Positions 1-12,596 of a stretch of DNA of 64,000 nucleotides are shown here, one piece after another. Position numbers and translations under genes: made by a program. The stretch is from contig NC_056538.1 in the NCBI RefSeq assembly GCF_910596095.1, positions 21,872,501 to 21,936,500 on the forward strand, in the 5' to 3' direction. The notes under the pieces were generated by a model. The model had not been told where the DNA came from and made no database searches. It was given only the letters and a program-made list of their open reading frames with translations. Each line of letters opens with the position of its first letter. Positions within the stretch are counted from its first letter, which is position 1. This DNA comes from Thunnus maccoyii (lineage: Eukaryota; Chordata; Actinopteri; Scombriformes; Scombridae).

Positions 1-967
1 CACAATTTTAAAGCCATTATTGTGAAACTAATATGTTTTTTGCTGTGGACAAATGTAGCTATTACACATTTTGATGTGAGACTTGGTTGGGTTGAGACAA
101 AGCCATGGTTGTGGTATTTTGCTACATTTCAGCGCAATAGAGTAAGCTCCCTTGACCACCCGGGCCATGTAACATCAAAGGAAAAGTTTATTGGGGATTG
201 AACATTGCCATGACTCCTCTCGTTGTTCACTTCTGACACCATGTAAATAATTGTGATGGAAGCTTTTTGTGGCTTTTGCTGGTTTTAATGAATTTTCCTC
301 AGAGGAAGGTCACATAGCCTCCTACGTCTTCACTGTATTACCATACTGTATATGAAAGGCTCAGCCTGTAATTATAGAGAGTTACCATGTTGTGCTTCAT
401 TTAGCTATGTATAAGGGTGTATGTATGTATACTATCATGTATATACCATTGATCATTGGAAAGACAAAGATCTAAGAGAGTGCGTTCATGTTTGTATACA
501 ACTGAACATATCTGATATCTGCTAAGTTAATATATGCTTAATACCAGTCAGATGCAATGACCCTCAAACAAACAGATGCAGATGAGCAGTGAAAAATGGA
601 TGATAATGCAATATTTTCTCATCAAATGTCTCTGTATGCTGCTACCCTCTGGTGGACATTTTAGTAAACTCTGACTGCACAATAGTGGAGTCAACAGACT
701 AAGATCTGCTTGTGTCCCCACACAGATATGTGGTTATCATCACTACACAGTGGCTTTTCTGATACATACATGTACCTGATCAGATTTTTCCAAACTGTTA
801 GATAAATATGTGTTTTATTGGGAGGTGATGCAGTCACATTAATCAGACTGAATTTAAGTACAACTTAATATAGATATGGAAAAATCTACTTAATATGACA
901 TTTAACAAACTGTATAGCCATATACATAGTTAATTGTTATGCAGCTTTCAGAATTACTGTTATCTAC
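1..967. other. Upstream intergenic DNA of OlfC-P1
   Basis: AT-rich DNA with no convincing coding exon. From about position 95 it resembles the stretch that starts near 6507, upstream of the second plus-strand receptor, so this is the left part of a tandem duplication of about 6.3 kb that carried the gene and its 5' flank. The left edge of the duplicated unit may lie outside the window. Confidence 0.6.
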
Positions 968-1177
968 AACTTAATATGGGGTGGGACAGTTGCTGACATG
1001 ACTGGTGAAATGTTATTAAATGTGCACACATTAATTCTGCCTCAATACAAAATCAATCTGAAATGAAATGCATCTTAGGCCCTGCCCTTACTTCTTCTCC
1101 TGCCCTAATGGGTGGTGCATGCAAGATTAAACTATACTGCAAGTCAATAAAAAGGGGTAACATGGAAATAAAACTAC
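968..1177 (+). promoter_or_regulatory. Proximal promoter of OlfC-P1 with TATA-like box
   Basis: About 200 bp that recur upstream of OlfC-P2 (7280-7480) and of two fossil exon 1 copies (31380-31590, 46185-46390). The best preserved parts are a CT-rich 'cttctcctgccct' stretch, 'gggtggt' and 'gcaagattaaactatactgcaa', followed by the TATA-like 'aataaaaa' at 1146-1153. With a start site about 30 bp downstream (near 1175), the ATG at 1217 is favoured over the one at 1178. Four-fold conservation is seen directly; the promoter role is inferred. Confidence 0.6.
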
Positions 1178-1216
1178 ATGACTGGGCTCAGTAAAGGAGT
1201 TAACAGGAGGAAAGTC

Positions 1217-4200
1217 ATGTGGGCATTTTTAGACTTGTACTTGCTCATGTACTTCATGTTATTGTCTTCATACGTTTCCTCTGCTGTGTCTTCCACTCTT
1301 TATTCCTCCTCTTGCCGGTTACAGGGACGGTTTCATCTCAATGGGATGCACAAGGCTGGAGATGTGGTTCTTGGTGGGCTGTTTAAAGTCCACTTCTTTT
1401 CTGTCTTTTCTGACATGTCTTTTACCTCAGAGCCACAAGAGACTATCTGCCAAGGGTGAGTCTGTCAGTAAGGCAGCAAAAAGCAGAAACTGGGTGAAAT
1501 CAATCCCATTTTTGAATGTATTCTTGAAAAACAGATATTCTAAAATAATTACATTTTATCCCTTTTAAACATATTAGTTATTTGCAGTCTTTTTCAATTT
1601 AAGTATAATAATTATTGCTATTTAGCTGATTTAATTATTTGCAAAATATGCTCCTTGTGCAATATGTACCCCTTTTTACAGTTACTGTATCAAATTGTGG
1701 TATTTTTGTGTTAGTTTTGATGTTCTAGGATTCAGACATGCTCAGACCATGGCCTTTGCTGTTAATGAGATCAACAGAAACTCCAACCTGCTGCCTAACG
1801 TGACTCTGGGATACAGTCTGTATGATAACTGCGTCAAACTAGGAATTGGATTCCGTGCAGCATTGTCATTAGTCAGCGGTCAAGGGGAGGAATTTATATT
1901 AGAAGAGAGCTGTGTAGGAGCCCCTCCAGTCCTGGGGATTGTGGGTGATTCTTATTCTCAACCTACTATTGCTATCTCCACTGTCTTAGGTTTGTACAGA
2001 GTGCCTATGGTAAGTTTTATGCCTTACCATTTAATGATTATATTGGATAATTTTGATTGGACTTAAACTTTTATTTAATTTTAAACACAGAATAATCAAC
2101 CTTAAAAAGGTGAAAGAGCCGGTAAAAGCTTTGAATTTGTGTGGATGTATATTCTGTTTTTTTTTACAGGTGAGTTATTTTGCCACATGTTCCTGCCTGA
2201 GTGACCGGCAAAAGTTTCCATCCTTCTTCAGGACGATCCCCAGTGATGCTTTTCAGGTGAACATCTGTCAGCAAAATGAAAATAGATAAAATATATCATG
2301 TGCAGTTAGCATACCTGCATTGCAAAGGCACAATTATTCCTCTTGTATATGACCAGTCACATTCTTTGCATCACTAATAAGATAACAAAGCTGAAAGGCA
2401 ATAGTTGAAACTGGTCCATTGTGGAATCTGTTTAGCAGGTTTTGCACTAAAATGATATTCCAGCCTGTACACTAATCCCTCCACTCTCTATTCAAATAGG
2501 TGCGTGCTATGATTCAGATTCTAAAGCGGTTCGGCTGGACTTGGGCAGGTCTGCTGGTCAGTGATGATGACTATGGACTCCATGCTGCCCGATCCTTCCA
2601 ATCTGATCTGGCTCAGTCTGGTGGAGGTTGTCTAGCCTATTTGGAGGTTTTGCCCTGGGGCAATGACCCCACTGAGTTAAGCAGGATTGTGGATATAATG
2701 AAAAAATCCACAGCTCGTGTGGTCATCGTATTTGCACATGAGAGTCACATGATTTACCTCATGGAAGAGGTTGGTGGTTTAAGCCAAAGCTTGACTCCAT
2801 GACTCATGTGTAATTCAGAATTCTAGACACATACTTTAAGTGTGAACTTATATATTTGGTATAAATCATTGCACAGGTGGTGAAGCAGAATGTGACAGGC
2901 CGCCAGTGGATTGCAAGTGAAGCCTGGACAGCAGGTGCTGTGCTTCAGACTCCTGATCTCATGCCGTACCTGGGTGGCACACTGGGCATCGCCATCCGTC
3001 GAGGAGAAATACCAGGCCTCAAGGATTTCCTATTAAGAACACGTCCTGACCTACATCACAACAACAGTTATGGAAATAACATGGTGAGAGTTTAACCTTG
3101 CAATCTGATGTGGCATTTGCAAAAACACTATATTATCACTCTGTATAACACATAGTTTTGAATATATTCCAGATAAATCAGTTCTGGGAACACACATTTC
3201 AGTGCCGATTTGCACCACCTCCAGCAGGTTGGGTGGAATCCGGGAGGGCAATATGCACTGGAGATGAGGACCTAGAGAATGTGGAGACTGAGCTTTTGGA
3301 TGTGTCTAACCTCAGGCCTGAGTACAATATTTACAAGGCGGTGTATGCACTGGCATATGCCCTCGATGACATGCTGCAGTGTGTGCCAGAGAGAGGGCCT
3401 TTCAGCGGGCGCAGCTGTGCTTCTTTGCAAAGACTGGAGCCATGGCAGGTGTGATATCAATTTACACTTGAGCTTTTTATATTATTAAATCCTGTGCTTT
3501 AGTATTTCTTGCAGTTTTCCCCACTGCTGGGTGATAGCAATAGATAGGATTATCAATGATCTTGTCACTACCAAATCTTGTCACTAAATATACAGTATTA
3601 CAAGTGTTGTGAATCCCTTTTTTCACCTGTCCTCTTTGCTTTTCCTCTGTCCCATATTCTGATTTACATAGCTTGTGTATTATTTACAAAAAGTCAACTT
3701 CACCACACCATTTGGTGATCAAGTGTCATTTGATGAGAATGGTGATGCTTTACCAATATATGATATCATGAACTGGCTGTGGCTCCCTGATGGACAAGTA
3801 AAAGTTCAAAATGTGGGTGCAGTTAAGAAGTCAGCACTCAAAGGCGAAGAATTCACAATTGATGTGGACAAAATCTTCTGGAACTTTCAGTCCAAAGAGG
3901 TCACCCCTGCTCTTTGGACCATGAATAATTCACTATAGTAGGGTTAAATAATGCAATATGACAGATATTTATTTTTCTTCCTACAGCCACCCCGGTCAGT
4001 GTGCAGTGAGAGCTGTCCTCCAGGTACCCGTAAGGCAAGAAGGAAGGGCCAACCCGAGTGCTGTTTTGACTGCATCCCTTGTTCAGACGGAAAGATCAGC
4101 AATATGACTGGTTGGTGTTAATTTTTAAATATTGTAGTTTGGAGATAAAATATATACATGTATCTCAACACCTTTCCTATTTTCATAGACTCTACAGAGT

Positions 4201-5099
4201 GCACCGCTTGTCCAGAGGATTTCTGGTCCAGCCCCCAGCGTGACCACTGTGCTCCGAAGAAAACGGAGTTTCTCTCCTACCATGAGCCCCTGGGCATCTG
4301 CTTGACCACCACATCATTGCTGGGCACATTTATCTGTGCTGTTGTCCTGGGGATCTTCATCCATCATCGCAGCACACCCATGGTACGCGCCAACAATTCA
4401 GAACTGAGTTTCCTGCTCTTAATCTCTCTTAAACTATGTTTTCTCTGCTCATTGCTGTTCATCGGCCGTCCCAGACTATGGACATGCCAACTGAGACATG
4501 CAGCATTTGGGATCAGCTTTGTGCTTTGTGTCTCATGTATCCTGGTGAAAACCATGGTGGTTCTGGCTGTGTTCAAGGCCTCCAAGCCAGGAGGTGGAGC
4601 CAGTCTGAAGTGGTTTGGTGCTATGCAGCAGAGAGGGACAGTTCTGGGTCTCGCGTCTATCCAGGCAGCAATCTGCACTACGTGGCTTGTCTCCTCCTCA
4701 CCAGCTCCTCATAAAAACACTCAATACCACAATGACAAGATAGTTTATGAGTGTGTAGTAGGGTCCACAATTGGTTTTGCAGTGTTGCTTGGTTATATTG
4801 GCTTACTGGCAATCCTCAGCTTTCTGTTAGCTTTTCTGGCAAGGAATCTTCCAGACAACTTTAATGAGGCCAAACTCATCACTTTCAGCATGTTGATTTT
4901 CTGTGCTGTGTGGGTGGCCTTTGTCCCTGCTTATGTCAACTCCCCAGGCAAATATGCAGACGCAGTGGAGGTATTTGCCATCCTGGCCTCCAGTTTTGGC
5001 CTCTTGGTGGCACTTTTTGGACCCAAATGTTACATAATCCTCCTGAGACCTGAGAGAAACACAAAGAAAGCTATCATGGGTCGAGGCACAACCAAGTGA
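1217..5099 (+). CDS. OlfC/V2R-like family C GPCR, OlfC-P1 (9 exons)
   Basis: Putative amino-acid-sensing olfactory receptor of the CaSR/V2R family, acting at the membrane of olfactory neurons. Exons: 1217-1455, 1715-2009, 2170-2256, 2500-2769, 2877-3083, 3173-3448, 3672-3899, 3987-4110 (the 124-nt family exon), 4189-5099. Joined they give 878 aa without a stop. Signal peptide about residues 1-25 ([16 protein letters not shown]), VFT domain to about 540, cysteine-rich domain to about 595, then 7TM in one exon ending [15 protein letters not shown]. Family ligand residues are kept: Ser in the GDSYS loop, Thr in VSYFAT, Asp in TIPSD, Tyr in DDDYG. Start chosen at 1217 because it begins the signal peptide; an in-frame ATG at 1178 lies at the predicted transcription start. 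Donors of exons 4, 7 and 8 (gttggt, gtcacc, gttggt) are weak, but exons 4 and 7 match between paralogues. Ortholog name not assigned; it may be annotated as v2r- or CaSR-like. Confidence 0.9.
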
Positions 5100-5201
5100 T
5101 AAAAGTAGCACTTTAGCAGAGTAGCACAAAATGTATCAACCAATTTGATCTGGTCTATATTCTGAATTTAGAAGTAGTTTTCACCAGAGGAAACCAGACA
5201 C

Positions 5202-5207
5202 AATAAA
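5202..5207 (+). terminator. Polyadenylation signal of OlfC-P1
   Basis: Canonical AATAAA 103 nt after the stop codon, followed by an A-rich run. A short 3' UTR is typical for this family. Confidence 0.5.
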
Positions 5208-7279
5208 GAATGATCAAAAAAAATGATTCTTGCAGTTTTTTCCTCATCATTTATTCTTACATTTCCTTGGATTTGAAAGATAAAAAACATTTTGAACTGT
5301 TTGAACAATTTGAGTGCAGTTTCACTAGCAATGGTGAACACAGGAATGTTGTATACTTATATTACTGTACACTTTACATAGATAGATAGATTTGGCTCCA
5401 GCATCCAACTTTCCAACCTTAAATGATAAAAAATGATCATCCCCAACCCAGTTACTGTTGTACTCAAAGATCACTTCTATTACTTCTTTTGGCCTGAGGA
5501 AGCTATTTTCCAGTGGAACAGTTAGGAGAGCATCAGTTTACCTATTCCCAGTGGTAGCACAATGGGAAATACATCTGCACTGAAAAAAAAATCACTACAC
5601 TTGTTCCGAGGGGGATTACATTGTGGATGAGCACAACAAGCTTGTGTTAATGCCAGTAGTTCATTGTGGGAACTCACTCTAACATTAACTAAACATAGTT
5701 AAGTGTTGGACCTCATTGTATCAAAACATGAAGAGAAAAGTATTCATTGAACAATATACAGACAAATTATGGAATGAAACCTAATTCATTATTTCAACAA
5801 CAACCACACCTAACACCTGAAATAAAATATACCAAAGGACAGTTTTTTAGACTTGTACACAGCACACAAACTAAGCTTTAACATATAAACACTAGTGACA
5901 ATGCCTACCAGGATGCCTTCAATGCCTCAAAGGTTTTCTCAATTTTACAAATAAACCCCAGAACTCTTATGTTTACTGTATGGTAGAAATCGTATTTCCT
6001 CTCAGAAAAGTGACCAAAAAAATTAATAATAATAACAAAACCCTCCTCAAATTCAAAAGAATAATATGCTAAAGTTAGTCTACAAACTTTAGCCAAAGTG
6101 GCCTCAGCAAAATTGGGCGGTCGATTGTGTCACACAGGCAATCTGAACACAAATCAGTTCTGTAAACCATGACTCTGCTATGATAAGACATTATACAGAA
6201 TATTTTTTATACAGGAGAGCAAGTTTCTCTATTTTTGTATTCATTTTTATAATTATTTTCTAACATCTTCATTGAAATTAACTTCAAAATTCAGACTGAT
6301 TAAGTTTCTGCCTATCAAATTCATATTATCCATCTCAACAATGTCAGCATTTTCTGATTGTTTTTGAGTTTGATTTACGGCATTTTATCTTCTGGTTCCT
6401 GCTTCACAAAGCTTTAATTTAGGCATTAGTTTAGGGGATGTTACCTCAAGTTGCAAGTTGTTTTTCTTATCTTGAAATGCCACCTAAATAAGATATCTAT
6501 GGGTTTTAGACAAAACCATGGTTTTAGTATTTTGCTATATTTTAGGTGAGGCACAATAGAGTAAGATCAGAGTATATATATGAATGTACTCAGCATAAAT
6601 GTGGTGAGGTAAACCAATAAGGCCCCTTCAGAGGGCTCAGCCTGTAATCATAGACAGTTACCATATTGTGCTTCATTACTTGAGCCATGTGTGAGGGTGT
6701 ATATATGAATATTATCATGTATATTTGACAAACAAAACTAGAAAGCCTATACCATTGTTCATTGGAAAGACAAAGATCTAAGAGGGTGCATTCATTTTTG
6801 TACACAACTGAACATATCTGATATCTCTCAAGTTACTTTATGCTTAATACCAGACAGATGCAATAACCCTCAATCAAAAAGATGCAGAGAAGCAGTGAAA
6901 AATGGATGGGAATCAATATACTGAGACATCAAATGTCTAAGTATGCTGCTACCCTCTAGTGGACATAGTAAACTCTGACTGCGCAATAGCAGAGTCAATA
7001 CACTAAGGGCTGATTTAAGCAGTTAAGTGTCCCCACAAAGATATGTGGTTATCCTCACTACACAGTTGCTCTTCTGATACATACATTTAACTGTTCAGGT
7101 ATTTGCAAAGTGGCAGGTAAATGTGTGTTTTATTGGGAAGTGATGCAGTCAGATTAATCAGATTAATTTAATATACATATGAAAAAGTCTACTTAATGTG
7201 ATATTTAACAAACTTTATAGTCACACACTGAGTTGATTGACATGCAATTTTCAGACATTACTGTTATCTACAATTTAAT
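5208..7279. other. Intergenic DNA between OlfC-P1 and OlfC-P2
   Basis: No coding exon seen. The right part (from about 6507) repeats the 5' flank of OlfC-P1, showing tandem duplication. The left part (5208-6480) is AT-rich, with nothing I recognise apart from short A or T runs. Confidence 0.6.
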
Positions 7280-7480
7280 ATGGGGTGGGATGGTTGCTGA
7301 CATGACTTTGGTGAAATGTTATTAAATGAGCACACATTAATTCTGACTTAATACAAAATCGCTTTGAAATGAAATGCATCTTAGGCCCTGCCCCTACTTC
7401 TTTTCCTGCCCTAATGGGTGGTACGTGCAAGATTAAACTATACTGCAAGTCAATAAAAAGGGTTGACATAGCGATAAAAC
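7280..7480 (+). promoter_or_regulatory. Proximal promoter of OlfC-P2 with TATA-like box
   Basis: Near copy of the OlfC-P1 promoter block, including the CT-rich stretch, 'aagattaaactatactgcaa' and the TATA-like 'aataaaaa' at 7452-7459, about 64 bp before the chosen ATG (7523). Confidence 0.6.
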
Positions 7481-7522
7481 TAAATGATTAGGTTTAGAAA
7501 AGGAGTTAACAGGAGGAAAGTC

Positions 7523-10500
7523 ATGTGGGCATTTTTAGATTTACCCTTGCTCATGTACTTCATGTTATTGTCTTCATACGTTTCCTCTGCTGTGTCTTCC
7601 CCTCTTTATTCCTCCTCCTGCCAGTTACAGGGACAGTTTCATCTCAATGGGATGCACAAGGCTGGAGATGTGGTAGTGGGTGGGCTGTTTGAAATCCACT
7701 TCTTTTCTGTCTTTCCTGATCTGTCTTTTACCTCAGAACCACAAGAGCCTACCTGTCATGGGTGAGTCTGTTAGAAAGAAGCAAAAAGAAGGAACTGGGG
7801 TAAATCAGTCCCATTTTTTGAATATATTCTGATAATAAGATAGTGTTCTAAAATAATTACATTGTGTTTTTATCCCATTTTAAACATATTACATTTTTGC
7901 AGTCTTAATGTTTTTTTTTAATTATATATAATAATTATTGCTATTCAACTGGCTTAATTGTTTGAAAAATTATGTGTAAAACAAGTTTGTTTTTTTAATA
8001 CATAAATTGCAACATTTTTTGTTAGTTTTGATGTTCTAGGATTCAGGCAGGCCCAGACCATGGCCTTTGCTGTTAATGAGATCAACAGAAATTCCAACCT
8101 GCTGCCTAATGTGACTCTGGGATACAGTCTGTATGATAACTGCGTCAAACTAGGAATTGGATTCCGTGCAGCATTGTCATTAGTCAGTGGTCAAGAGGAG
8201 GAATTTATGCTAGACGAGAGCTGTGTAGGAGCCCCTCCAGTCCTGGGGATTGTGGGTGATTCTTCCTCCACACGTTCTATTGCCATCTCCACCATCTTGG
8301 GTTTGTACAGAGTGCCAATGGTAAGTTTTCCGCCTTCCAGTTTGGATGATTTTTATTGAATTTCAAAATTTATTTCAATTGTAAACATGGAATAATCAAC
8401 CTTAAAAAGTTGAAAGAGCCAGTGAAGGCTTTGAATGTGTTTAGGATGTGCAGTCTTTGTCCTTCACAGGTGAGTTATTTTGCCACATGTTCCTGCCTGA
8501 GTGACCGGCAAAAGTTTCCATCCTTCTTTAGGACGATCCCAAGTGATGCTTTCCAGGTGAACATCTGTCAGCAAAATGAAAATAGATAAAATATATCACT
8601 TGCAGTTAGCATACCTGTATTGCAGTGACACAACTATTCCTCTTGTATATGACCAGTCACATTCTTTGTGTCATGAATGGAGGTGTATAGTCTCAGATAA
8701 CAAAGCTGAAAGGCAATAGTTGAACCTGGTCCATCTGTTTAGAAGGTTTTGCACTAAAATGATATTCCAGCCTGTACACTAATCCCTCCACTCTCTATTC
8801 AAATAGGTGCGTGCTATGATTCAGATTCTAAAACGGTTCGGCTGGACTTGGGCAGGTCTGCTGGTCAGTGATGATGACTATGGACTCCATGCTGCCCAAT
8901 CCTTCCAATCTGACCTGGCTCAGTCTGGTGGAGGTTGTCTAGCCTATTTGGAGGTTTTGCCCTGGGGCAATGACCCCACTGAGTTAGGCAGGATTGTGGA
9001 TATAATGAAAAAATCCACAGCTTGTGTGGTCATCGTATTTGCACATGAGAGTCACATGATTTACCTCATGGAAGAGGTTGGTGGTTTAAGCCTAAGCTTG
9101 ACTCTATGACTCATGTGTAATTCAGAATTCTAGACACATACTTTAAGTGTGAACTTATATATTTGGTATGAATCATTGCACAGGTGGTGAAGCAGAATGT
9201 GACAGGCCGCCAGTGGATTGCAAGTGAAGCCTGGACAGCAGCTGCTGTGCTTCAGACTCCTGATCTCATGCCGTACCTGGGTGGCACACTGGGCATTGCC
9301 ATCCGTCGAGGAAAAATACCAGGCCTCATGGATTTCCTATTAAGAATACGTCCTGACCTACATCACAACAACAGTTATGGAAACATGGTGAAAGTTTAAC
9401 CTTGCAATCTGATCTTGAATTTCCAAGAATAGTATATTGTCACTGTGTATAACACATTGTTTTGAATATATTTTAGATAAATCAGTTTTGGGAACACACA
9501 TTTCAGTGCCGATTTGCACCACCTCCAGCAGGTTGGGTGGAATCCGGGAGGGCAATATGCACTGGAGATGAGGACCTAGAGAATGTGGATACTGAGTTTT
9601 TGGATCTTTCTAATCTCAGGCCTGAGTATAATGTGTACAAGGCTGTGTATGCTCTGGCGTACGCCCTCGATGACATGCTGCAGTGTGTGCCAGGGAGAGG
9701 GCCTTTCAGCAGGCACAGCTGTGCCACTTTGCAAAGATTAGAGCCATGGCAGGTGTGATATCAATTTACACTTGACATTTTTACGTGATTAAATCCTGTG
9801 CTCTAGTATTTCTTGCAGTTTTCCCCACTGCTGGATGACAGCATTGGATAGGGTTACCAGTGAAGAAACAATATCTTGTGACTGAAAATACAGTATTATC
9901 AGTGTTGTGAATTCACTTTTTTTCACCTATACTCTTTGCTTTTCCTCTGTCCCATATTCTGATTTACATAGCTTGTGTATTATTTACAAAAGGTCAACTT
10001 CACCACACCATTTGGTGATCAAGTGTCATTTGATGAGAATGGTGATGCTTTACCAATATATGATATCATGAACTGGCTGTGGCTCCCTGATGGAAGAACA
10101 AAAGTTCAGAATGTGGGTGCGGTTAAGAAGTCAGCATTGAAAGGTGAAGAGCTCACAATTGATGAGGACAAAATCTTCTGGAACTTTCAATCCAAAGAGG
10201 TCAATTCTCCATTTTCACCGAACTTTCTCTTTTTGACAGTTGATCCATTTTCAATTTTAGCAGTGTATAATAGTATAGAATGAAAGATATTTATTTTTCA
10301 TCTTACAGCCACCCCGGTCAGTTTGCAGTGAGAGCTGTCCTCCAGGTACCCGCAAGGCAAGAAAGAAGGGCCAACCCGAGTGCTGTTTTGACTGCATCCC
10401 TTGTTCTGAGGGAAAGATCAGCAATAGTACGGGTGGGTGTTTTTTTATAAATATTTTATTTCACAAATATACATCTAAACACTTCCCTATTTTCATAGAC

Positions 10501-11403
10501 TCTACAGAGTGCACCAGTTGTCCAGAGGATTTCTGGTCCAACCCCCAGCGTGACTATTGTGTGGCTAAGAAAATTGAGTTTCTCTCCTACCATGAGCCAC
10601 TCGGAATCTGCTTGAAGACCACATCATTGCTGGGCACATCTATCTGTGCTGTTGTCCTGGGGATCTTCATATATCATCGCAGCACACCCATGGTACGCGC
10701 CAACAATTCAGAACTGAGTTTCCTGCTCTTGGTGTCACTTAAACTATGTTTCCTGTGTTCGCTGCTGTTCATCGGCCGTCCCAGACTATGGACATGCCAA
10801 CTGAGACATGCAGCATTTGGGATCAGCTTTGTGTTGTGTGTCTCATGTATCTTGGTAAAAACCATGGTGGTTCTGGCTGTTTTCAAGGCCTCCAAACCAG
10901 GAGGTGGAGCTACTCTGAAGTGGTTTGGCGCTGTGCAGCAGAGAGGGACAGTTCTGGCTCTTACATCTATCCAGGCAGCAATCTGCACTACATGGCTTGT
11001 CTCTTCTTCACCAGCTCCTCATAAGAACACTCAATACCATAATGACAAGATAGTTTATGAGTGTGTAGTTGGGTCCACTGTTGGGTTTGCAGTGTTACTG
11101 GGTTATATTGGCTTACTGGCTATCCTCAGCTTCCTGCTAGCATTTCTGGCAAGGAATCTTCCAGACAACTTTAATGAGGCCAAACTCATCACTTTCAGCA
11201 TGCTGATCTTCTGTGCTGTGTGGGTGGCGTTTGTCCCTGCTTATGTCAACTCCCCAGGCAAATATGCAGATGCAGTGGAGGTATTTGCCATCCTGGCCTC
11301 CAGTTTTGGCCTCTTGGTGGCACTGTTTGGCCCCAAATGTTTCATAATTCTGCTGAGACCAGAGAGAAACACAAAGAAAGCAATCATGGGTCGAATGCAC
11401 TGA
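7523..11403 (+). CDS. OlfC/V2R-like family C GPCR, OlfC-P2 (9 exons)
   Basis: Tandem paralogue of OlfC-P1 with the same role and the same nine-exon structure: 7523-7761, 8026-8320, 8470-8556, 8807-9076, 9184-9387, 9477-9752, 9972-10199, 10309-10432, 10499-11403. The spliced frame is open for 875 aa: signal peptide ([16 protein letters not shown]), VFT domain, cysteine-rich domain, and a single-exon 7TM ending [16 protein letters not shown]. Exon 5 is one codon shorter than in P1 (SYGNM versus SYGNNM). Most exons differ from P1 by few bases, but the loop after VGDS is changed at several adjacent codons (SSTRS against YSQPT). The Ser, Thr, Asp and Tyr positions used by family C receptors to bind amino acids are kept. 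It is convergent with OlfC-M1. Confidence 0.9.
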
Positions 11404-12596
11404 GTCATAAAAACTGCACTTTATTTCATAAGACAGAATGAGTCCTTGGTTTCTATATAATAGTACAATACATAAATACGAGCAGTAAAATTGTTAATCA
11501 TAAAAGCAATGTTAAGTATCTGAAAAGCAGAGCTGATGCCAAAAATGTATTTGAATATGAAATATCTAACCCCACATAGTTATGGTTAAGAATGATTAAA
11601 TACTATGATTTACTCTATTTTTATTTTGTTTTTGTTTTTTCAGAATGCAGTTTAAGTGCAAAGAACCTTTTGTCTTTTTTCTTTGTGATTTTCCATGGTG
11701 TAAGACAGACTTCCATGTGAACAAAAATGCTATACACATTCCCTGAATAAAATATGGAAACTGTTTGTGTTATGTGCATTTTTTTACACACAAATTAAAG
11801 AAAAAAAACCTCCTCTCAGCTCCTAAGTCACAAAACATCAACAGCAACAAAATCTGTGAAGTATTGTCTTTACAGTAAAATAAGCAATTTTCTATTACTT
11901 TTCTTGAGTACAAAGGAATTGAAGCCAACATTGATCAAATTAAATATACCTAATACAAGTATCTGAGCTGAAAGCTGCGAGCAAAAGTATTTTAAAATCC
12001 AGAGAATGGGGAGATCTTTTTTTCCAAAAGTCTGGCCAGAAAGTGAGTTAAAAAGCTAGACATAGTAGGATCTATTGTTATTAATTATCATCATCAAACT
12101 TACATATATAACATCAGTGTGGGCATTACGTGTGATAATAAAGTAAACATATATGTGGTGGGAAACTGATAAGGATACTTTTCATTAACAAGAACTTTGA
12201 ATAAACATCCATGGCAAAATTTGTGATCTGAATTAACAACAAAACCTAGTGCAAAAAACCTTTAACAGACAACTGGAACCTGCTTTTACTCTGTAATTAC
12301 TGAATTACTGACTGGTCTTTTTCACAGACTGCAACACAAAAAACAAATATGGGCAGTTTTTTTATGCTGCAAGGTTTAATATCAACACTAATTATAGCTA
12401 GGGTCTTCAGGTGATGTCCAGAGGATACAGATACATCAATAACAATAAACAATTATTATTAATTTAATTATACAATAATGAATTAATAGAATAAATGCAT
12501 GCAAACTGAAAAGACAACTAAAAGGACCTAAACAATTGCAGTATAGTGAACATTGCTCAAATTTGATATGTAGTGTCAATATTATATTTATTTGTG
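11404..12596. other. Convergent intergenic region between OlfC-P2 and OlfC-M1
   Basis: AT-rich DNA holding the 3' UTRs of the two convergent genes. A plus-strand AATAAA at 11746-11751 is a plausible polyadenylation signal for OlfC-P2. No exon or clear repeat was seen. This is where the cluster switches orientation and receptor type. Confidence 0.5.

Noticed and set aside
1178-1216. In-frame upstream ATG of OlfC-P1 (also 7484 in P2)
   Set aside because: It lies about where transcription should start relative to the TATA-like box and would put charged residues before the signal peptide; 1217 and 7523 preferred.
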